A stretch of 24,552 bases of DNA from Phoronis ovalis (taxonomy: Eukaryota; Phoronida; Phoronidae), in NCBI GenBank assembly GCA_028565635.1, contig JAOXYB010065278.1, positions 1 to 24,552 on the forward strand. Reading direction: 5' to 3'. The notes beneath the pieces are model-generated. The model was not told the DNA's origin. It searched no databases and saw only the letters and a list, made by a program, of their open reading frames with translations. Shown piece after piece: positions 16,723 to 24,552 of this stretch (the stretch's first letter is position 1; each line of letters begins with the position of its first letter). The position numbers and the translations under genes are program-made.

Positions 16723-19700
16723 CTATAGCAAAAGAAATGTTATACTTCAATCATGGGCTGTACAGTATACGTTGAAGGTCAATATGGTCAATGATTTCAT
16801 GCTGATAATTATATATTTGTAAAGGTGCAACATTTATGCAGTTAGATGAGATAAACTGGCAAGCACTGTTTTTTATAGCTATCAGTTCAAGCAAACAAGT
16901 ATTTTTTTAACCAGCAATGCTACACTAGTGCTATATCCATTAAGTATTGCATATTTACCATTTTCAAATGGTCCTGGCAGATGCAATGGCACTATTTCTT
17001 GTCCTTCTTCAATCGCACCATTTATGTCAGCTATGCAGCCTAACATACAGAAAATACTTATGACACAATGCATACAACAAGTACAATGCTATTCATATTG
17101 CAACTCTGTTGCCCCTTTTAATATCAACTCAACAATGATGCAAGAACTGTTTATAATTTTCTTTTTATACAGCATTAGTACACAGTATTCTACTAACAGT
17201 GATGCATTTCATAAAAGGAATGCAGTTCAACCAGCAAAACATTGGAAGGTCAAATCTACGTTCAATTCTTAAATTCTAAATAAATATAGTAATAAGAATA
17301 AAATAGAATCACCATGACCCACAAATAAATTAACGTTTCAGTTTATTTTAACTTTCTTCAGAATAAGAGCGGATATCATAAAATGCAAAATACAATGTAC
17401 ATATATGACAGAAAATAGGTGATCAGCACCAGTGGGCTAGGCAGCAGTTGGTCTGCCCAAGCACTGCAGAATGGAATCTGTGCATAAAAGTTCCCTGAGT
17501 GGAGAGAGCAGTGGTAACCATGCTTTCAGAGGAGCTCTATATGCATGGACATTTGAAATCAAGACATTTTGTGTTTGCGTAGAAGTACCAACGGTATGCG
17601 AGCATATTTTTCAACACAGCAGCTTGCAGAGATTTACTGAAATTGCATGGCTCAATTTTGTCATAATTTTAGCCAGTGGTTCTGCTGATAGTAATCTTTG
17701 AGTTGGAGGCAGAGATATTTATTTACTTAATATTGAAGGAGTGCACACCTTTTGCTAGGGTTTATACACAGGTGGATGCAAAATTATGTATACAAGCATC
17801 ACTAATTCGTTATCATCCAAGCATTTTTTCAAATGGATTTTGATTATTAGATACCTTGAATGAATGCTTTCATGTTGATTGTATTTGCTATAGTGAGTGG
17901 CGTTTGTCCAGAGTATGTCCCTAATAATGGATCAGCACCATGTTGAAGTAGCAGACGAGCCAACAAAAGATGATCATTTTCAACAGCATCATGAATAGGT
18001 CTGAAAAACATGATATTTTGTTAAGTATGAAATTGATATTCAGTTTTCAAAATACTTTCAACAGTTTTGCCACATAATATGAGAATTTGAGAGAAATAAA
18101 TGACGTGTGAGCGTATTTTGAAAAATTTGTATAAACATTTATTTTTAAACTTAAATAAAGAGGTTAATGACATAAGATGATTTCTATTATGCTTTAACTG
18201 TAAATATTGCAGAGAACTCTAAAGTTGACTATTCGAAATAAATTGCTTTTGTAGCAGAAACCAGAGCACTGGTAAAAGTAAACTTCAAGTTTAACATTGT
18301 TGGCATAATTCATAGATGGAGGATTTAATGGAGAAAAATAGAGTGTGCCTTGACTTAGATTTAAATCAGAGAAAGTTAAGTTAAATCCTGTAACTGTACC
18401 TGATTCCTTCAGAAGAACTACAATTTACATCAGCACCATATTGAAGTAATACTTCAGCTATCTCAACAAATCCTTTAACACAACATTCATGTAATGGGGT
18501 GAAACCTGCATTGTCCTTGGCATTGACATCTACTTCACCAGATGTCAAGCAGTCAGTCACAACATCCTACAAGAATTATAAAGATGATAAAAAATACAGA
18601 ATTAATGTTACATAATATTAAGAAATGTAGCACAATGTTAAGCAGCTCCAACACACTGCAATTACAGCACTTCAAGGAAAATTGAGCCGGCTCTATCTAG
18701 CATGCAGGAAGAACACTATCAGATCTATCATGCAATTCATCTGTCTGAAGAAGACTGGCTGAATAAAACTTGATATGATACAGTATCTTCCGTTTATCCT
18801 TTTTTAACTTATAATATAAGGATGAAAATCATCTGAATCAATGAAACTGCCTTCTAACATTAACAAATGTTGTGATTTAGTTTGTTTCGTCATTAATTAT
18901 TCCTCAAACTATAGAATATAACTGGAAACAAGAACTCACTGAATAACCAAGCCTAGCAGCTCTGTGCAGAATAGTTTCTCCACAAGATTTATAGACACTA
19001 AAAGGGTCTTTTTTCTTCTTGCCATCCTCTTGTTCATCTGTGAGTGGTGTTATTGTAGGAGCATGCATTGCTTTTAATCGCTGCTTTCGAAGACGTTTCT
19101 GGAAAAGTGGCATAAAAATGTTATGAATAAAAATATTGCACCGAAATAAACTGCAAATGTTTACAAAATCATTCAGTTATATCTTTCAAAATTACTTTGG
19201 CTTGAGTTACAATATCCTTAAGCATATGGCGTTGGATTCTGAAATGCAAACTTTCTCACCATTTTCTTTTTATGATGTATGGAACGTGGCATAAACCTAC
19301 GGCGAGCAGTTTTCAAACGCTCTTTTTCCTTGATTTTCTCTAGCAGCTCCTTACTTCTCGGATCAGGTATAACTGAAGTGCCTGGAGCAAAAGAAGCATT
19401 GCTTTCTACTTCCAGCTAAAAAGAAAGTAAATAAAAATTTTAATTATTTTATATATAAACACTGCTAGTGGCACTAACCTTTCAGCATCAGCAGGATTTC
19501 TTAACAATTATCTATTTCATGAAACCATGCCATTTCTGAAGAAACAGATAAGACAGCTATTTTTCGCAATACATACTTTAATTTGTTGCAACTATTGATA
19601 TGTTGAAGTTAGTGTTATCAGGCTTATCACTTTCTAGCATCAATAAATTGTCGCATTCCAAATTTACAATACTATTAATAATAAACATAACTGGTTAAAA

Positions 19701-22700
19701 CAGATGGAATACCTTTTGCTTCTTTTCTCGTCTCCTTTTTCGTTCCTCTTCCCGTTCACGTTTCCTTATCTGCCGTCTTAATTGTTTACGTGCTTCTTCT
19801 TTTTCTAATTCTACTTCATACGCAGCATATTTATTGTAAGCTGCTCGAGGACGACCAGTCTTTGTACCTTAAATAGAATTTCTGATTACTGTCTCCATTT
19901 TTTCCTTGATCATTTCATTATTAAAACTGTCCTTTTTCAATAGACAGGGTTGTTCCAGTTACATATAATTACACAAGAAAACTGATTGCAATACAATACA
20001 GCACAGAGAACTAACAACACAGCTATTGTTTGTAAGATATATTTAGTTTTATACAGTGGGAGATTTCTGTTAGTACGAATATTATGTTTAAATCATTGTG
20101 TGTTTTTGAATTCATAGTTCTGAAGGAGATTTGACTACATAATGTTGTAAAAATGTTAATAGGGACAAACACTTTCTCTACATTCACTGTTATAGAAATT
20201 TTATTCAGAATTATTTACTTGCTGTCTGCGTACGTGTCCTTGTAGGTAAAATCTCAGGATGAAAATCGACAAACTTTTTATGTATGGCTTCAGGTGACAT
20301 GTCAATATTAAAGTTTGAGTTAGACTGTAGAAATGAGTAGAAAGCATCCTGTAAGAAAAGAAAGAAATATATCAGTGTAGAAATTCTATTCATAGTATTA
20401 GAACTAAAGTCTGTGTAGGACTAGGAACACTGATTTCTTTGCCAAATGTCATTAAAGCTATCAACTCTTTTATACATTAGTTAAGACGTGGCATTAAGTG
20501 TTGCTATTAGCAATAGAATTTCACTTGCCATAGGTGACTTTGATTCCTTAAAAAGTACTAAGTAGGTAAAAAAACTATTTCTGAAAAGATGCATCTGCTT
20601 TGGTAATTTCTGTAATTTTACGTCAAATTTCCGCAATATTAGGCGCACATTAAATTTATAATAAGTACAATGTTAGACAATTGGCAATACATGATAGACA
20701 TTGGGTACAAAAGTACCAGAAAGTTGAGGTTTGCATATGATAAGTAATGGGAGACTTTTAATTTCAAAATTATTATAACTGAGTGAAATCTAAGTTTACC
20801 TCGTACGTTTTCCCTTTTTGCTCCTTATTAATTTCAAGATTTTTTCCTTCCAACTTGCTAAATTGCATAATGGCACGCTGCAATGCAGTAAAAGCATAAT
20901 TTGGTATTTTATATTACCAATACATAGCAGTAAAATTCTATTTTCATTGTGAATTTAAAAAAAAATGTTTGAATTGAGTACAAAAGGCAAATACTAGCAT
21001 TACCATGCAGTATATTTCAAATAATTATATAAAGTGTGTATAACAGGATTATTTAACTTTAGCAATAACATATAATAAATATACCTGTAATTTTTTTTCT
21101 TCCCTGTCTAGTTTAACAGGATCATCAAATAGTGATTCAGGAGGTGAGTATCCACGATATCTTTTCTCTTCAGGTACAAAACCATCACTATTTGCAATCT
21201 CGTTTAATAACCTCTGATTACAATGTTTTTTGATTTGTCCAATTTGATGTTTGCTTGATGTACTCTTTGATTTTGAAGTCACTGATGAAGCAATTCGAAA
21301 TCTATGAAGCACATGTTTTTTCCTATCAAACTTTGCTGACATTCCTGATGGCTTGATTACAATATCAGGTTTTGTCACTTTGACATAATCTACAAACATA
21401 TCTTTGCCCATACAATTCTCAAAACTGAACTTCTTTTTCTTTCTTGCTAACTTAGCAGGAAGTGCAAGCGTCCGTTTGATACCAAATGAAATATTTGAAG
21501 GTTTTTCTTGATACATATTTTCTTGTTTAGTGTTCACATTTTGAATTTCTGCTTCTTTAAATAGGGGTATTTCTGATATCTCTGTTTTTATTTTTACCAT
21601 TTGAACAATCTGAGAAACTGCTTCAGGTTTTATCAGTATTTTATCTTCCAATTGTGGTTTTGTTGCAACTGGCACATTTTCATATTTCACACTTTCTACA
21701 GCTGTAGGAGCAGAATTGTCATCTTTTGTCTGGCTATCACAAACAGCATGCTCCAGTTTGCGAACAAATTCTGAATCTGCTTTACCAAATGTTTTAGCAA
21801 ACTGTAGAGAAAAATCTCGGGTATTGATTGATGGATAGCTTTGTGAGGTTATTGGTGGTGAAAAAATTCCAGATGATTTTACAGTGTTACAACAACCAGT
21901 TTCTGAAGTGGACACAGGGGACTTCAATTGTTGCCTGTGTTCTTTTACTGATTCTGCTTTCATGTGAACATTGTCAGTTGTTTCTTTCATGACATCACTA
22001 TTATAATGGTGAAAAATGTTTCTGCCATGCTGGGTATTTTCCACTCTTGCCTTCAAAACATTTTCAGGCTTCGAATGTTTAGTTAGCACAGTTTCATTAT
22101 TCTTTTTTGCTTGAGCAATGTTCTCACTTGATTGTGCTAAGGAATATTCAAAACTAGAAGTCTTTAATGCTGAACTAAAATTTTGCTTAGAATGCACAAT
22201 TTCTTCAATGTGTGAAACATGCTTTAGTTGTGTAGAGTGCTCGTCTTCTGCCGGACTTGAATGCAGATTTGAGTTTGAAGTTACCGCTGATGGTATATAT
22301 TGAGAATTAGACATTACAATCGGATTTACATTTGCCACAGGAACACACTTTTGGGGCTGAGTCGATTGTCTTAGAGTCGAACTAGGTACAGTATCTATGG
22401 CAACCTGTGTATTATTGTGAGTAGGCTGTTCTGAGAAAGATTTCTGAATATCATTTCTGACAACCTGAGAAACATGTCCTAACACATGACATTTATCTGT
22501 GGCCATTTGCCTGGAATGTCTTAATATTGAACCCTCCATTCGAACACAAGACATAGGAATATGAGTATCTCTCTGATGATGTTCTTGACCATGTAATGCA
22601 CGAGCTAAACGAAGTTCTTTTTCAACAATAGCGCTGGATTTAGCAGAAATTGATAACGGTAAATCTTTCTTTGTGTTTGCATCTGTATTAGAACCTCTAT

Positions 22701-23550
22701 TGTCCTCAGATATAAAATTTGAGCAGGACAACTGGGGATGTCTAGCTTGAATACTATGAGACTGGAATCTGATCGCTTGATCATATGTTTTATGGCCTGT
22801 TACAGCAGCTGGAGGGATTACTTGTTGTTTTGCAGGTGGTGTATGTTGCCTAATCCGATAATGACCTGGATATCTTGGAAAAGGTGCCCTCTGTGAGCTT
22901 GAAACATGAGAACTTGGAATATTTGAAGAATGGGCATTCACTGGTATACTTGCTCGAGGGGTTAATGATGCCCTGCCATGAGTACTATAGTTACTTTGCT
23001 GGGATGAAGGTGCATAATAAGATGTCATTGCACTAGAATACTGAGGTTGAAGATAAGCACTGCTCGAAGAGTCAGTGACGGACAATTGAGGACGCACAGT
23101 ACATATAGTTCTCCTGGTAAAATCTGACCGTTGTGAAACAGATGAACTGATATGAGAAGGCACAGTTCTATATCTACTAGTGTTACTAATAACTTTATCA
23201 TTTGAGCTGTTTCTTAATTGTGAACAATAACGCTCTCTTTCCATTGGGAATAATTTGGAATAATCCCTTGAATATCTCTGTGCATTATTTTGAGATTTCG
23301 GAGGTAGTGATTCACCAACTACAATGACATCATCATCACTGTCATCACTCTCTATTACGGTTTTTGTTTTCTTCAATGTTAGATCCATAGGTCCATCTCT
23401 TGAGCTTCCACTTGAGAGATCCAATGGTGATTCATTATTATCAGATGGTATTGTTGCCATGGGAACAATATGTGGATTCTGACGAAGGTTGTCAAAAATA
23501 TTTCCTGCTGGTACATTACTTGGTGGCATAGTCATGTGTCTCTTCTGCAT
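16583..23550 (-). CDS. BCOR: BCL6 corepressor (BCOR)-like ankyrin protein, 10 exons, possibly 5'-partial
   Basis: Exons in transcript order are 23550-21085, 20877-20800, 20348-20219, 19867-19713, 19415-19260, 19098-18940, 18566-18400, 18000-17855, 17039-16959 and 16722-16583. All borders are AG/GT and phases agree, giving 1225 residues. Known BCOR proteins scaffold the PRC1.1 Polycomb complex and bridge transcription repressors to it. Supporting motifs are PLDLS and PMDLT (residues 42-46, 54-58; CtBP type), a DDVIVVGE SUMO-interaction-like motif, the segment LLNEIANSDGF (781-791) at the position of the BCOR IANS block, and ankyrin repeats (about 1034-1150) with BCOR-type signatures GETILHRAARLGY, DVNAKDNAGF, GADVNCS and RPIHDAVENDHL. 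Human BCOR is longer (about 1750 residues) and ends in a PUFD domain, which I cannot find here. ANKRD11-type proteins were considered but fit the ankyrin signatures less well. Confidence 0.88.
16959..17039 (-). CDS. BCOR: BCOR-like exon 9: post-ankyrin linker
   Basis: 81-bp phase 1-1 exon after a GTATGTTAG acceptor and before GTAAAT. It encodes GCIADINGAIEEGQE followed by a proline-rich piece (VPLHLPGPFEN). It matches the position of the acidic linker between the ankyrin repeats and PUFD in BCOR. Confidence 0.78.
17040..17854. other. BCOR-like intron 8
   Basis: An 815-bp intron. Open frames on the + strand (for example 17471-17701) show no family features. One stretch (17409-17450) resembles an inverted copy of 11355-11420. 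Confidence 0.65.
17855..18000 (-). CDS. BCOR: BCOR-like exon 8: ankyrin repeat 3 and capping segment
   Basis: 146 bp after a TGTTTTTCAG acceptor, ending in phase 1 before GTATCT. It encodes RPIHDAVENDHLLLARLLL, QHGADPLLGTYSGQT and a closing helix (IANTINMKAFIQ). The RPxHDAVENDHL stretch is nearly identical to the same position in vertebrate BCOR. Confidence 0.9.
18001..18399. other. BCOR-like intron 7
   Basis: Splits repeat 3 of the ankyrin array in phase 2. Nothing else recognised. Confidence 0.75.
18400..18566 (-). CDS. BCOR: BCOR-like exon 7: ankyrin repeats 1-2
   Basis: 167 bp from a CTTGTAG acceptor (phase 0) to a GTACAG donor (phase 2). It encodes the end of repeat 1 (DVVTDCLTSGEVDVN), full repeat 2 (DNAGFTPLHECC, FVEIAEVLLQYGADVN) and the start of repeat 3 (CSSSEGI). 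The DVNxxDNAG and GADVNCS signatures are BCOR-like. Confidence 0.9.
18567..18939. other. BCOR-like intron 6
   Basis: AT-rich intron in phase 0 within ankyrin repeat 1. Nothing else recognised. Confidence 0.75.
18940..19098 (-). CDS. BCOR: BCOR-like exon 6: basic linker and start of ankyrin repeat 1
   Basis: 53 codons after a CACTTTTCCAG acceptor, ending at TATTCA before GTGAGT. Basic KRLRKQRLK, then an acidic/basic linker, then CGETILHRAARLGYS. That last segment closely matches the GET-L-x-RAARLGY opening of BCOR ankyrin repeat 1. Confidence 0.88.
19260..19415 (-). CDS. BCOR: BCOR-like exon 5: charged linker
   Basis: 52 codons in phase 0 between a CTTTTTAG acceptor and a GTGAGA donor. It encodes LEVESNASFAPGTS, then a helical KELLEKIKEKERLKTARRR and a basic end. 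It continues the basic segment that leads to the ankyrin repeats. Confidence 0.8.
19713..19867 (-). CDS. BCOR: BCOR-like exon 4: AT-hook-like core and long basic helix
   Basis: Starts after a TATTTAAG acceptor with TKTGRPRAAYNKY. The GRPR core flanked by basic residues resembles an AT-hook for minor-groove DNA binding. It continues as a highly charged run of Arg, Lys and Glu likely to form one long helix. DNA or RNA contact is an inference; vertebrate BCOR is not known to me to have this exact arrangement. Confidence 0.82.
19868..20218. other. BCOR-like intron 3
   Basis: Phase-1 intron, AT-rich. Nothing else recognised. Confidence 0.75.
20219..20348 (-). CDS. BCOR: BCOR-like exon 3
   Basis: 130 bp from a TTTCTTACAG acceptor, phase 0, to a GTAAAT donor, phase 1. 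It encodes DAFYSFLQSNSNF and PEAIHKKFVDFHPE and ends TRTRTQTA. No domain recognised. Reading on past the donor gives a stop at once, which supports the splice site. Confidence 0.8.
20349..20799. other. BCOR-like intron 2
   Basis: Phase-0 intron, AT-rich. Nothing else recognised. Confidence 0.75.
20800..20877 (-). CDS. BCOR: BCOR-like exon 2
   Basis: 26 codons in phase 0, starting RAIMQFSKLEGK. This aligns with the segment after the IANS block of BCOR, where a short R-x-x-M-x-F-S-x-LE stretch is also found (recalled from the family). It is flanked by a GCATTGCAG acceptor and a GTAAAC donor. Confidence 0.82.
21085..23550 (-). CDS. BCOR: BCOR-like exon 1: disordered N-terminal region with CtBP and SUMO motifs
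   Basis: 822 codons, mostly Ser/Gln/His/Asn-rich and presumably disordered. Residues 42-46 (PLDLS) and 54-58 (PMDLT) fit the CtBP-binding motif; BCOR carries a PLDLS motif as well. Residues 68-80 (SDDSDDDVIVVGE) look like an acidic SUMO-interaction motif. Sumoylation-type sites VKYE (621), IKPE (640) and IKTE (654) cluster further on. A basic patch (ARKKKK) is a plausible nuclear signal. The exon ends with the conserved IANSDGF block and acidic helix PVKLDREEKKLQ. The ATG directly follows a CTTTTTATTTCAG acceptor, so a 5' exon, coding or untranslated, must exist upstream. Confidence 0.88.
23413..23427 (-). other. BCOR: CtBP-binding-type motif PLDLS (with a second, PMDLT, at 23377-23391)
   Basis: Residues 42-46 are PLDLS, the canonical CtBP-docking motif (PxDLS). 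Eight residues on, PMDLT at 54-58 is a near match. Known BCOR proteins contain a PLDLS motif, so the first is probably conserved and the second may strengthen dimeric CtBP binding (inference). Confidence 0.75.
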
Positions 23551-23679
23551 CTGAAATAAAAAGGATTTATCTGCTTACTATTTTTTTTATTTATAGTGTG
23601 CCAGGTAAGAAGTTTGTAATGCACATAACAATTTTTTTATTACCTTTACACCTGCTTCCATCTGCATTAGTACATATTA

Positions 23680-23701
23680 TGACCTTGAGGTCAAAAGGTC
23701 A
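23680..23701. promoter_or_regulatory. Nuclear-receptor-type half-site cluster upstream of BCOR-like exon 1
   Basis: TGACCTTGAGGTCA, then AA, then AGGTCA: an everted pair and a direct repeat with 2-bp spacing sharing the middle half-site. It lies about 130 bp 5' of the acceptor of the first visible exon. Sequence match only. Confidence 0.32.
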
Positions 23702-23780
23702 TGAAACGTCAAATGTTAGGTTATATGAAATTATTTAAGATCAACAATTAGGTAATTTTGTTGATTTGTAAAATTGTTTT

Positions 23781-23850
23781 TGACAGACAGATAGACACGC
23801 AGAGCAGAGCAGACCACACCACCACACACATGTCCACAGACACACACAAG
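23781..23850. repeat. CA/GA-rich simple sequence
   Basis: A purine/CA-rich run (GACAGACAGATAGACACGCA, AGAGCAGAGCAG, CCACACCACCACACACA) upstream of the first visible BCOR-like exon. No coding potential. Confidence 0.7.
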
Positions 23851-24552
23851 ATGTAAGATATGTATCTATTGTTTACAAAACATAATCATTAAAAATTACT
23901 AATTTTGGAAGTTTTTATTTTAAATGCTATAAGTTAAGATGAAAATCAAGGATTCTAAATTTTACTAGTAGGGTGCACTCCTTACTTTAAATTTAGCCCT
24001 ATGAAGCAGTTGTTGATACCAGAAGTTTAAATTCACTTTCGTCGTGATTTGGCAGAAGTTTTACATCAATTGTAGTGTTGTTATCAGATTAGGTATCAAA
24101 ACATAAACAGAAGCATTCCTAATTAATTTTTTCTTAAACATACAGTTATGTTCAAATTATGTGTCATACCAAAAAAAATTACTTTATGTATATTCCAAAA
24201 GATTACATCTATAAAAAATTTCAAATTCATATGACTTAAACTAAAAAAGTTATTCCCGCTCAAATATTACACCAGCTTTTGCCAGTGCTGACATACAGTA
24301 CCACCAAAAAATAAACTAAACTAGACATTCCGTGAGTTGTAAACAACTCCGAGAATGTACCCCCAGCCAAGAATGCTGCCAGTTGGAGAGACTGTCCCTA
24401 TTGAAGTTTACAGCTGGTGAGAAGTAGATGCTTATTAAAAACATGGACAACAAAAGCTTCTAATATATCTGTATATATAATTTAAATACACATCCCCTTT
24501 CTGCTCATACTGTGTAATAGTATACAGCCAGAGCTTAATGTAAACAGATATT

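Larger units (their letters stand above)
23551..24552. other. Region upstream of the first visible BCOR-like exon
   Basis: The first base pairs form a good acceptor for exon 1, so this is intron. It holds the half-site cluster and the CA/GA-rich run. GAGTTGTAAACAACTC (near 24333) is a small palindrome. No upstream exon or promoter could be identified. Confidence 0.6.

Noticed and set aside
16928-17272. Open frame of 114 codons on the + strand
   Set aside because: It overlaps BCOR-like exon 9 in antisense and has no recognisable content.
1-24552. CRISPR array, rRNA or tRNA genes, bacterial-type operons
   Set aside because: No regularly spaced identical repeats, no cloverleaf or rRNA signature seen by eye, and gene structure is eukaryotic.

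Overview
The window looks like nuclear DNA of a lophotrochozoan, most likely a mollusc. It is AT-rich, it has small exons with GT/AG introns and many short decayed repeats, and both genes are animal signalling or chromatin genes. There are no bacterial operon features. The phylum is an inference from gene content and repeat style, not a proven assignment.

Two protein-coding genes converge. On the + strand (3641-14625) are six exons of a transmembrane receptor: one Ig-like domain in a single exon, a second Ig-like domain split over two exons, a transmembrane exon, and a cytoplasmic TIR domain over two exons with a serine-rich tail. The joined exons stay open for 536 residues. The juxtamembrane sequence, the TIR boxes and the Ig-TM-TIR order make it an interleukin-1-receptor-family-like protein. 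Its signal peptide and any first Ig domain lie 5' of the window or were not found.

On the - strand (23550 down to 16583) are ten in-frame exons (1225 residues) of a BCL6-corepressor (BCOR) homologue. It has a long disordered N-terminal region with two CtBP-type motifs, a SUMO-interaction-like motif and sumoylation-type sites, then a BCOR-type conserved IANS segment, a very basic region with an AT-hook-like core, and three BCOR-type ankyrin repeats. BCOR proteins end in a PUFD domain that docks PCGF1 in the non-canonical Polycomb complex PRC1.1. I cannot find a PUFD here: the reading frame stops after a short tail and a polyadenylation signal follows closely.

The two stop codons are about 2 kb apart. 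That gap holds the receptor 3' UTR and the decayed 3' end of a non-LTR retrotransposon.

The receptor introns and 5' region hold most of the unexplained structure: a degenerate ~260-bp repeat family, T-rich repeats with a recurring GCGAGCATTG core, and several inverted-repeat elements. These are a ~309-bp foldback with ~105-bp arms (12457-12765), a ~717-bp element (6176-6892), a ~576-bp element inserted into another repeat (8745-9320) with a shorter relative beside the transmembrane exon (10187-10465), and a hairpin at 3211-3339. A ~33-nt motif also occurs five times in one orientation. The two genes have no evident functional link beyond being convergent neighbours.
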